From an uncultured Clostridia bacterium (GTDB lineage: Bacteria > Bacillota_A > Clostridia > Christensenellales > Aristaeellaceae): DNA of 5,089 nucleotides. Within the stretch, counting starts at the first letter, position 1; each line of letters opens with the position of its first letter. A program made the translations under genes and the position numbers. Below are positions 1 to 5,089 of this stretch, piece after piece. The notes below the pieces were generated by a model. It ran no database searches, was not told the origin of the DNA, and saw only the letters and a list, made by a program, of their open reading frames with translations. Where the stretch lies: contig CAMOGC010000125.1 in the NCBI GenBank assembly GCA_946613955.1, positions 1 through 5,089 of the forward strand. Direction: 5' to 3'.

Positions 1-59
1 GCGCCGGAGAACAGCATCCCCGCGGCCAGCAGCGCGCCTATTCTTTTTCTGATTTCCAT
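1..59 (-). CDS. N-terminus of a secreted protein, cut by window edge
   Basis: Only the first 19 codons are in the window. They read MEIRKRIGALLAAGMLFSG, a charged n-region (E-I-R-K-R) followed by a hydrophobic stretch, as in a Sec signal peptide. The ATG at 59-57 is preceded by AAAGGA about five bases upstream, a reasonable ribosome binding site. No -10 box is visible on this strand between here and the kinase gene that ends at 322, so the gene may be the last member of the same operon, read through the repeat array. The mature protein lies outside the window, so its function cannot be stated. Confidence 0.6.
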   Translation of the reverse strand, partial: MEIRKRIGALLAAGMLFSG

Positions 60-78
60 CGAATTCCTTTCCTGCTTA

Positions 79-263
79 TCCGTCCGCTTCCGGGGGGCGC
101 CTTTCCCCTTCCTGATGCGATGGTCCCTCCGCGAGGCTTCCGTCCGCTTCCGGGGTTCGCCTTTCCCCTTTCAGATGCGATGGTCCCTCCGCGAAGCTTC
201 CGTCCGCTTCCGGGGTTCGCCTTTCCCCTTTCAGATGCGATGGTCCCTTCCGTCCGCTTCCGG
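79..263. repeat. 60-bp tandem repeat array, about 3.3 units
   Basis: The core TCCGTCCGCTTCCGG recurs at 79, 139, 199 and 249. Units 79-138 and 139-198 are 60 bases each. Unit 199-248 has lost ten bases after TGGTCCC (present at 188-197 in the previous phase, absent at 248). The last unit, 249-263, is only the core. Aligned by 60 bases, 121-180 and 181-240 differ at a single position (135 G against 195 A), while 79-120 differs from 139-180 at four positions (96, 97, 111, 113). The near identity of the middle copies indicates recent duplication or homogenisation. On the minus strand, the sense strand of the flanking genes, the unit is purine-rich. There are no unique spacers, so this is not a CRISPR. 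Its role is unknown; it could be an intergenic mobile-type repeat or an mRNA structural element between two co-transcribed genes. Confidence 0.93.
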
Positions 264-282
264 TTTCCGCCGTACTCTTTTC

Positions 283-300
283 CGGGGCAGCGGTGCCCCG
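283..300. other. GC-rich hairpin after the kinase gene
   Basis: CGGGGCA at 283-289 and TGCCCCG at 294-300 form a perfect 7-bp stem with a four-base loop, 22 bases past the kinase stop codon. In the direction of transcription (minus strand) it is followed by GAAAAGAG rather than a U-tract, so it is not a canonical intrinsic terminator. It could be an mRNA 3'-end stabiliser or processing element that trims expression of the downstream gene, but that is inference. Confidence 0.5.
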
Positions 301-321
301 CGCGGCTCGAATCCCGTGCCC

Positions 322-2037
322 TTACTTGCTGTTTTGCGGCTCCAGCAGCCAGCATTCCGTCATCATCCCGCTGCGTACCTCGACCCAGTTTTTCACATAA
401 TCCACCGCGTCGTCAAAGGTCAGCCCGCTGCGGGCATCGACATCCGGAATGGAGGGGGCCGACCAGCGGACAAAGTTCATCGCCGCCGAATCGGAGATCT
501 CCGCCCGATACCGCTCGATGGATTTCAAGCCGCTGCCGGCGGCGGGTTCCCGCTTTCCCAGCAGCACCTCCACCGCGGGCAGAAACACCTCGTCATACAG
601 CTGGCGGGTGATCATCTGGAAATCCTCATGGATCAGCAGATAATGATACAGATACGCCGTATTGCTCGAGCGGCGGTAGACGTAGTTTTTCCGCAGGGGG
701 TTCAGCATACCGTCCCCCTTCTTGTTGCCGAAGGCCAGGTCGTAATCCCAGGCCGGGCCCGCGTACAGCCGCCCGTCCACCTTGTCGGAATCCTTATACA
801 GGAACTGGCTGGCGGCCCGCACGTCGTAATTGGCCGTCAATTCCTCGATCGTTACCTTCAGCGCGAAGGACCGCATGTCGATATAGCTGCTGTAGGAGCG
901 GCCGGTCTTTTTGCTGACGCCGCTTTTGGCCACCACCGCGTTGTCGAAATCGTTGACCAGGGCGGCGATGTATTTCATCTCCTCATAGCCGCATTTCGTC
1001 GGCTCCTTGACGACGACGCACATCCCCTGCTCCGTCACGAAGCCCGCGTCGTTTTTCATCAGGCTGAACTGCAGCGCCTTCTCGATCTCCAGCAGGAATC
1101 CGCCGGTCACGTCCGCCGGCTCGTTTTTTACGTCGAACCATTTGATGATCCGCGCCACCCGGGTCGCCTTCCGCAGCGGGGCCTTCTCCAGCGCCTCCTT
1201 GCCCCCGTTGAGCGCCTCCAGCTCCTCCTCCATGTCCGTAATGTCCAGCCGACCGCTTTTCAGCTGGATCTTTTCGCACAGGAGGTAGGTGCCGTTATAG
1301 CTGCCGTTCAGATACAGATCCACCTGGCGGCAGTCCGGCGTCCCCCGCAGGCCGATTTCCCGGCAAAGGTCAAAGGTGATCTGATTCCTGATCAGGGAGA
1401 TGTCGAACCAGTTGGCCAGCAGGATCCAGGTTTTCCCCTTCCCCATGCCGTCCAGGTTCACCTTGTTTTCCATCTTGAACTGGAACGCCTTCTTGGAGGC
1501 GAAAAAGGTGGAATTGCCCCGGGTTTTGAAGCTGGTCAGCCTTTCCGCCGCGTTCAGCCGTCCCTTCCCGCTGATCATGACGAAGGAGGCTTCCTTCCTG
1601 ATATCCCCCTTCGTGGACTGATTCACCCGGCGGAAATCGTCAGGATCGACGGTAAAATAAAGGGAAGGAATCGCCGATCCCTGCATGACCCGCACTGTCC
1701 CGACGGGGCGGTTGTTGGAAAAGGAAACCTCCGCCTCCTTCCCGATATACTGCGACAGGGGCAGCGTGCTGCCGCTGGCATAGGTTCGCCCGTCCCAGAT
1801 CACGTCCACATCCTGATCCACCCGGATCACCGGCTCCTGCCCCGCCAGGGCCCCCGGCAGATACAGGTTCCAGATTCTTCCCTTCTTCTCCTGCATCGTG
1901 ACGGAAACCTCGCTCCCGTCCACCGTCCAGCAGAAGCGGATTTCCGGCGCGGCGGCCCGGGCCAGGCCCAGCATGCCCAAAAGGAGCAAAAGGAGCAGCA
2001 GCCCGGCGCATCCCTTTCCGCCTTTTCCGTGTCTCAT
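322..2037 (-). CDS. Secreted CotH-family kinase
   Basis: 571-residue protein. Residues 1-28 are a signal peptide: basic start, eight consecutive leucines, then ARA as likely cleavage site. Residues about 31-115 look like a beta-rich N-terminal domain. From about 124 the CotH kinase domain follows (opening IPSLYFTVD): RGNST at 173-177, paired lysines at 182-183, NWFDISLIRNQ at 209-219, LYLNGSYNGTYLLCEKIQ at 241-258, ELTANYD at 399-405 and GPAWDYDLAFGN at 427-438, whose aspartates fit a metal site. CotH of Bacillus is an atypical protein kinase that phosphorylates spore coat proteins; it acts from the mother cell, whereas this protein is exported. The start ATG overlaps the upstream TGA as ATGA, and AGGAGG lies seven bases before it, so translation is probably coupled. 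No coat substrate such as CotB or CotG is nearby. The family assignment is firm; substrate and phosphate donor are unknown. A much longer in-frame opening upstream to 2745 is a GC-rich shadow of the preceding gene. Confidence 0.93.
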   Translation of the reverse strand: MRHGKGGKGCAGLLLLLLLLGMLGLARAAAPEIRFCWTVDGSEVSVTMQEKKGRIWNLYLPGALAGQEPVIRVDQDVDVIWDGRTYASGSTLPLSQYIGKEAEVSFSNNRPVGTVRVMQGSAIPSLYFTVDPDDFRRVNQSTKGDIRKEASFVMISGKGRLNAAERLTSFKTRGNSTFFASKKAFQFKMENKVNLDGMGKGKTWILLANWFDISLIRNQITFDLCREIGLRGTPDCRQVDLYLNGSYNGTYLLCEKIQLKSGRLDITDMEEELEALNGGKEALEKAPLRKATRVARIIKWFDVKNEPADVTGGFLLEIEKALQFSLMKNDAGFVTEQGMCVVVKEPTKCGYEEMKYIAALVNDFDNAVVAKSGVSKKTGRSYSSYIDMRSFALKVTIEELTANYDVRAASQFLYKDSDKVDGRLYAGPAWDYDLAFGNKKGDGMLNPLRKNYVYRRSSNTAYLYHYLLIHEDFQMITRQLYDEVFLPAVEVLLGKREPAAGSGLKSIERYRAEISDSAAMNFVRWSAPSIPDVDARSGLTFDDAVDYVKNWVEVRSGMMTECWLLEPQNSK

Positions 2038-2960
2038 GCTCTTTCCTCCTTCGCCGCCCGGTTCAGCCTCGCCGCCGCGAAGACCGCAAGCACCAGCATC
2101 GCCGCGATCGCCGCCCCGTACAGCGCCCAGCAGAGCGCCTCCGGCCATTCGGCCACCTTCCCGTCCAGGACAAACTGAACCAGGACGATGACCCCCGCCG
2201 CCGGCAGAAAGCCCAGCGCCGGCCCGTAGACCCGTGGGAAGGAGGCGCCGCAGCGCTTCCGCCATCCGGCGCACAGGAAAAGGATCGCGGCCAGCGCCGT
2301 CAGGAAAAACAGCGCCTGCTCCATCCGCGCCATCATAAAACGCATGTAGTGCCCGCTGCGGAACTGCTCCAGCAGGATCTGGGGAATCATCATGCCGCAG
2401 ACCCCCAGGCAGACCGCCGTGCCGGGCGCCTTCCATTTTCGTCCCAGCCCCTGGGCGCAGGCGCCCGCGATGACGCACACGGCCGCCTCCAGCAGCCAGG
2501 TCGCCAGCACCGGCTCCTCCCAGTCGTTGATCATCGCCAGGGGGCTGCCGGACAGGAAGCTTTCTTCCTCGAGCAGGGGGCCGATCCCGGTTTCCCCCAG
2601 CCACCTCTGGGCCAGCCTGGCCGCCCCCATGCAAAGGCCCAGGGCCAGAACGGTCCCATCCAGGGTTTTCGCCGCCCCCGCCCCCGAAAGTCTCGCCGCC
2701 AGGGCCGTACCCAGCATCAGGCCCCACAGCCCCGTCGTATAGCACCAGCGGAAGGAGGCCAGCTCTTCTCCCGCCTGCAGCAGGGCAAAGCCGCCCCGGG
2801 CCAGCAAAAGCCCCAGCGCCGCCGGAAGAAGCAGCGCCCAGGCGTTTTTCACGATTTTTGCTTTTTGCCTGGAAAGGCTTCCGGCCAGGAAAGCGGCGTG
2901 AAGCATCAGCCCCGCCGCCGCGCAGATCCAGGCCGCTTTTTCATCCGTATAAATGGGCAT
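2034..2960 (-). CDS. Polytopic membrane protein, divergent Lgt-like
   Basis: 308 residues with roughly seven to nine hydrophobic segments (about 10-28, 39-62, 75-92, 101-117, 152-170, 181-197, 213-232, 246-263, 274-297), close to the usual length and topology of prolipoprotein diacylglyceryl transferase Lgt. Matching from memory to E. coli Lgt, ARLAQRWLGE at 114-123 lines up with the GRxxNxxNGE signature: R115 and E123 sit eight apart like R143 and E151, but the Asn146 position is Q118. TTGLWGL at 75-81 lines up with HGGLIG, with Thr replacing His103 at the same 40-residue distance. QILLEQFR at 194-201 lines up with RIIVEFFR, keeping E198 and R201 but with Gln for Arg239. So it looks like an Lgt-fold relative that has lost several catalytic residues, and its own activity is uncertain. 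ATG overlaps the upstream TGA by one base; AGGAGG lies ten bases before the ATG. If the Lgt match is wrong, it is simply an unknown multi-pass membrane protein. Confidence 0.88.
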   Translation of the reverse strand: MPIYTDEKAAWICAAAGLMLHAAFLAGSLSRQKAKIVKNAWALLLPAALGLLLARGGFALLQAGEELASFRWCYTTGLWGLMLGTALAARLSGAGAAKTLDGTVLALGLCMGAARLAQRWLGETGIGPLLEEESFLSGSPLAMINDWEEPVLATWLLEAAVCVIAGACAQGLGRKWKAPGTAVCLGVCGMMIPQILLEQFRSGHYMRFMMARMEQALFFLTALAAILFLCAGWRKRCGASFPRVYGPALGFLPAAGVIVLVQFVLDGKVAEWPEALCWALYGAAIAAMLVLAVFAAARLNRAAKEERA

Positions 2961-3952
2961 CAGGGATTTTCCTCCTCCGGCCAGGCGGACGCGAAGTAGA
3001 TAATGTCCCCAATCTCCCGGGTCGTCCGGTTGTGGTTGATCATCCTGCTCCCGGTAAACATCATGGAGCTGTTGCCTCCGTCCAGATTATAGGCGTTGAC
3101 GGCCCCCAGCTTCTTAACCAGCACGGCGAATTCCGCCAGGGTCATGCTCTGGGGCGCGCAGCAGATGACCGCGTATTCCAGCGGCCCCATCTGGCAGATG
3201 GCCATCCGGCCCACCCGCTGCTCCGAAACGATGTTGTCGTCCCGCTCCAGGGCGCAGATTTCCCCGTTTTCCACCAGCATCGGGCCGAAGCACAGGGCAT
3301 TCAGGATTTTCCGCCCGTTGACCGTCTCGGGCACATCCCCGGGCTTCGCCTTATGGACGGCGTGGAAATCGCCCTCCTCGTCGATCAGGAGGATGTCGGA
3401 ACGCCCCGTCAGCTCCTGCATATACAATTCGCCCTGCCGGAGGACATAGTTGCCCTTCCAGGACACGTCTTTCCAGAAATAATCCCCGTTGCACGCCAGC
3501 ACCGCGTTGGCCCTCTTGGAAAGCCGGGCGCCCTCCGCCGTGCTGGTGGAGGTAAAGGAATAGGCCGGCATGGTCCGGATCTGGGACGCGTGCCCGATGG
3601 AAACCCGGGCGATCCAGTATTTCACGTTCCCGTCCCAGGACTGGCTGGCGATCATTTCGATGGTGGGATCCTTGTAATGCAGGTCGTGGATATAGTTGGC
3701 CTTCTTCAGCTTCTTCCCCGGGGACAGATCAATCGGCAGCGTATAAACCGGCCCCTCCCGGGGGATCGGCGTCCGGGTGGGCTCCGCCGTGATCGCCGGC
3801 GTTTCCGTCGGATCCGGCATCCCCGTCGGCACCCGGGTCGCCGCCTGGGCCGGTGCGGCCGTCGGCACGGGCGCGGCCGCCGTCCCCGGAACCTCCGCGG
3901 CGGCGGTTCCGATCATGATCATCGTCAGCAGGATCGTCAGCAGGCGTTTCAT
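2960..3952 (-). CDS. Secreted phosphodiester glycosidase family protein (NAGPA/DUF2233)
   Basis: 330 residues from the chosen ATG. Residues 1-19 (MKRLLTILLTMIMIGTAAA) are a signal peptide, followed to about 65 by a Pro/Thr/Ala-rich linker, as in wall-spanning or surface proteins. The catalytic-type domain covers about 90-325 and shows the family hallmarks: NGDYF at 155-159, FGPMLVENGE at 222-231, YNLDGGNSSMMFTG at 288-301 and REIGDIIYFA at 312-321. The family is named after the eukaryotic uncovering enzyme that removes N-acetylglucosamine from a phosphodiester on lysosomal glycoproteins; bacterial members are annotated as exopolysaccharide-related, and their natural substrates are mostly unknown. 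An ATG five codons upstream (3967) would give an ATGA overlap with the preceding gene but has no ribosome binding site. The ATG at 3952 has GGAGG five bases before it and begins a cleaner signal peptide, so I prefer it. It lies second in the cassette, 11 bases after the LRR gene. Confidence 0.92.
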   Translation of the reverse strand: MKRLLTILLTMIMIGTAAAEVPGTAAAPVPTAAPAQAATRVPTGMPDPTETPAITAEPTRTPIPREGPVYTLPIDLSPGKKLKKANYIHDLHYKDPTIEMIASQSWDGNVKYWIARVSIGHASQIRTMPAYSFTSTSTAEGARLSKRANAVLACNGDYFWKDVSWKGNYVLRQGELYMQELTGRSDILLIDEEGDFHAVHKAKPGDVPETVNGRKILNALCFGPMLVENGEICALERDDNIVSEQRVGRMAICQMGPLEYAVICCAPQSMTLAEFAVLVKKLGAVNAYNLDGGNSSMMFTGSRMINHNRTTREIGDIIYFASAWPEEENP

Positions 3953-3957
3953 CTTTT

Positions 3958-3962
3958 CCTCC
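3958..3962 (-). promoter_or_regulatory. Ribosome binding site deciding the glycosidase start
   Basis: GGAGG on the minus strand, five bases before the ATG at 3952-3950 and downstream of the more distal in-frame ATG at 3967. The site lies just after the stop codon of the LRR gene (3966-3964), so it favours the shorter start. No Shine-Dalgarno-like sequence precedes the 3967 ATG. Confidence 0.7.
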
Positions 3963-3963
3963 G

Positions 3964-4842
3964 TCATTTCGAAAAGGGCACATACACGCCGGTGCGGAAA
4001 AAGGTGTGCAGTTCCTTAAAGTGGGAGTGGTTCCGCCATCCTCCCTCTGTGGGATCATAGGTCATGACAAACCGGCATCCCCTGTGCCGCTGGCGCATTT
4101 CTTTTTTCTGCGCCAGGGGCACCTTGTTCATATGCCCCCACCAGAACCGCTCCAGATTGGGCAGGTCATACAGCGGAGAAATGTCCGTAACCTGCCCGTC
4201 CCGGGTCAGGTTCAGATCCCGCAGCTGCGTCAGCCCCGAGAGCGGGGACAGATCCGTGATCGGGGTATTGAAGCATTCCAGATAGACCAGCTTTTTGCAG
4301 GTCGCGATGGGGGAAATATCCGTTAGCCCGTAATTCGGGCTGATGATCAGCACCTCGAGATCCGGCAGCGTGTAAAGGAAATTGACGTCCGTCAGATAGT
4401 TGTGCCCCAGATCCAGCGCCCGCAGCTTTGTGCACATCCGGATGGGCGCCAGCTCCTCGGAGGTGTGCCGGGGATCCTCCCTGGTGGGGCTGGAATAGTG
4501 GAGGGTGGAGAAGGCCGTCTGATCCGTCCGGATCGTATGGGGCCCGATGTGGATGGTAAACCCAAAGAACACCCGGGGAGAATACCGGTCGAACAGCCAT
4601 TCCATATCCTCCAGGGACATGGTGGAGCTGAACATCCGGACTTCCTTCAGCTTCGGCATCCGGTCGATGACCTCGGCCAGCTGCGCCCGGTCGGTCATAT
4701 CGATCCCGGCGGCGTCCAGATCCAGGATTTCGGTGTTTTCATCCATCCGAACGCCGATGATGTCCGGCCCGTCGACGGCGTCGCCGAAGGCGGGCCCCGC
4801 CATCATCGCCGCGCACAGCAGGATCAGCAGCAGCTTCTTCAA
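3964..4842 (-). CDS. Secreted leucine-rich-repeat protein (internalin/SDS22-type)
   Basis: 292 residues from a TTG start. Residues 1-20 form a signal peptide (MKKLLLILLCAAMMAGPAFG). The cysteine at 10 lacks a good lipobox because Leu precedes it, so it is probably not a lipoprotein. Residues about 28-110 are a cap region with LRR-like character (EILDLDAAGIDMTD, then MPKLKEVRM and SLEDMEWLFDRY). At about 140-229 there are four repeats of 22-23 residues of the LxxLxLxxNxxTDISPL type, for example LRALDLGHNYLTDVNFLY, LTDISPIATCKK and ITDLSPLSGLTQ. The C-terminal tail contains GGWRNHSHFKELHTFF at 266-281, a tail type I associate with clostridial LRR proteins. Such repeats bind proteins or glycans; no enzymatic motif is seen. 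The longer in-frame ATG at 4923 is rejected because the TATAAT promoter at 4877-4882 would start transcription downstream of it and because the extension (MAARKSLRIFEDF) spoils the signal peptide. It is the first gene of the cassette. Confidence 0.9.
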   Translation of the reverse strand: MKKLLLILLCAAMMAGPAFGDAVDGPDIIGVRMDENTEILDLDAAGIDMTDRAQLAEVIDRMPKLKEVRMFSSTMSLEDMEWLFDRYSPRVFFGFTIHIGPHTIRTDQTAFSTLHYSSPTREDPRHTSEELAPIRMCTKLRALDLGHNYLTDVNFLYTLPDLEVLIISPNYGLTDISPIATCKKLVYLECFNTPITDLSPLSGLTQLRDLNLTRDGQVTDISPLYDLPNLERFWWGHMNKVPLAQKKEMRQRHRGCRFVMTYDPTEGGWRNHSHFKELHTFFRTGVYVPFSK

Positions 4843-4850
4843 AAGCGCCG

Positions 4851-4857
4851 CCCCCTT
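4851..4857 (-). promoter_or_regulatory. Ribosome binding site for a TTG start
   Basis: AAGGGGG on the minus strand, one mismatch from AAGGAGG, lies eight bases before TTG at 4842-4840. It supports the TTG codon as the start of the LRR gene; no ATG falls between the promoter and the signal peptide. Confidence 0.65.
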
Positions 4858-4876
4858 CCGAAAAGGTTTACTCTTT

Positions 4877-4905
4877 ATTATACGAAAATCCTCAAAGATA
4901 CGCAA
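4877..4905 (-). promoter_or_regulatory. Sigma-A-type promoter of the LRR/kinase cassette
   Basis: On the minus strand, TTGCGT (4905-4900) and a perfect TATAAT (4882-4877) are separated by 17 bases. Transcription would start near 4870, giving a leader of about 28 bases before the TTG start of the LRR gene. It is the only promoter-like pair I found upstream of the cassette, so it may drive all the minus-strand genes. The -35 matches the consensus only in its first three bases. Confidence 0.75.
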
Positions 4906-4990
4906 GCTTTTCCGCGCGGCCAATCTCTGGCCCTCCGCCCTCAGTCCGCCAAAGGCGACTTCCTGTTTTCAGAAATTTTCGAAAAAGAGC

Positions 4991-5019
4991 TTGCATTTCT
5001 GTTTCGACCGTGCTATAAT
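4991..5019 (+). promoter_or_regulatory. Extended -10 promoter of the tRNA gene
   Basis: TTGCAT (4991-4996) and TATAAT (5014-5019) are 17 bases apart, and TGC directly before the -10 makes it an extended -10 element. The predicted start is near 5026, about 12 bases before the tRNA. It diverges from the cassette promoter, whose -35 lies about 86 bases away. Confidence 0.85.
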
Positions 5020-5037
5020 CCCTTCCGTTGACCCCGT

Positions 5038-5089
5038 GGGATTATAGCTCAGCTGGTTAGAGCACCACGTTGACATCGTGGGGGTCATA
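5038..5089 (+). tRNA. tRNA-Val (anticodon GAC), 3' end beyond the window
   Basis: Acceptor 5' strand GGGATTA (5038-5044), linker TA, D-stem GCTC/GAGC (5047-5050 and 5060-5063) with loop AGCTGGTTA, anticodon stem CCACG/CGTGG (5065-5069 and 5077-5081) around loop TTGACAT. The anticodon is GAC (5072-5074), which reads GTC and GTT valine codons. A five-base variable loop GGGTC follows, and the window ends three bases into the T-arm. The arrangement is nearly the same as bacterial tRNA-Val(GAC). The T-arm and the 3' acceptor strand cannot be checked here. A perfect TATAAT promoter lies just upstream. Confidence 0.93.

Larger units (their letters stand above)
60..321. other. Intergenic spacer with hairpin and 60-bp repeats
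   Basis: This is the only sizeable non-coding stretch inside the cassette (262 bases). It lies between the kinase stop codon and the next start codon on the minus strand. It holds a GC hairpin (283-300) and a 60-bp tandem repeat (79-263). I see no convincing promoter, no terminator with a U-tract and no tRNA. Both strands read open through the repeats, partly because 60 is a multiple of three, but none of these frames has a convincing ribosome binding site. Confidence 0.6.

Noticed and set aside
79..263. CRISPR array
   Set aside because: The units are contiguous with no unique spacers and no cas genes are present.
283..300. Intrinsic terminator for the cassette
   Set aside because: The stem is good but no U-tract follows on either strand, so it is listed only as a hairpin.
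303..320. T-arm-like GGCTCGAATCCCG suggesting a tRNA fragment
   Set aside because: The flanking bases do not form a five-pair T-stem and no acceptor, D or anticodon arms surround it.
115..2178. 687-codon open frame on the plus strand opposite the kinase
   Set aside because: It lies antisense to a clear CotH gene, begins in the repeats, has no ribosome binding site and is rich in H, P, R and Q, as expected of the reverse strand of GC-rich coding DNA.
2038..2745. In-frame extension of the kinase by 236 codons
   Set aside because: The extension is Gly/Arg/Ala-rich, overlaps the membrane protein in another frame, and the internal ATG at 2037 has AGGAGG and starts a signal peptide.
3953..3967. 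ATG at 3967 as start of the glycosidase
   Set aside because: It has no Shine-Dalgarno sequence, whereas the ATG at 3952 has GGAGG at five bases; it remains possible because it would make an ATGA overlap.
2858..4060. 400-codon plus-strand open frame opposite the glycosidase
   Set aside because: It is antisense to a protein with clear family motifs; its Arg/Gly/His-rich composition marks a shadow.
4843..4923. ATG at 4923 as start of the LRR gene
   Set aside because: The promoter -10 at 4877-4882 lies inside this extension, and the TTG at 4842 gives a proper signal peptide with a ribosome binding site.

Overview
The window looks like high-GC Clostridia (Firmicutes), possibly a gut- or rumen-type Oscillospiraceae/Christensenellales relative. 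The grounds are AGGAGG-type ribosome binding sites, TATAAT promoters, internalin-style leucine-rich repeats, a secreted CotH-family kinase and a NAGPA-type glycosidase. The lineage is an inference from gene content and style; no marker gene fixes it.

Layout. Almost everything is on the minus strand and reads right to left as one tight cassette. A promoter at 4877-4905 precedes (1) a secreted leucine-rich-repeat protein (3964-4842, TTG start), (2) a secreted phosphodiester-glycosidase family protein (2960-3952), (3) a polytopic membrane protein that looks like a divergent relative of prolipoprotein diacylglyceryl transferase Lgt (2034-2960) and (4) a secreted CotH-family kinase (322-2037). Genes 2/3 overlap by 1 base and genes 3/4 by 4 bases (ATGA), which suggests translational coupling. 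After the kinase comes a 262-base spacer with a GC hairpin and a 60-bp tandem repeat array. A further secreted protein (start at 59) then runs off the left edge. On the right, a tRNA-Val(GAC) gene with its own extended -10 promoter diverges on the plus strand and is cut by the window end.

How it may work together. Every protein of the cassette carries a signal peptide or membrane segments, so the set should act outside the cytoplasm. A kinase of the CotH family plus an enzyme of the family that cleaves sugar phosphodiesters, with an LRR binding protein and an Lgt-fold membrane protein, suggests a surface modification module (phosphate or phosphosugar marks on a surface protein or glycan). That role is inference; the sequence directly shows only the families, the export signals and the tight linkage. 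The long plus-strand reading frames opposite these genes are GC-driven shadows.
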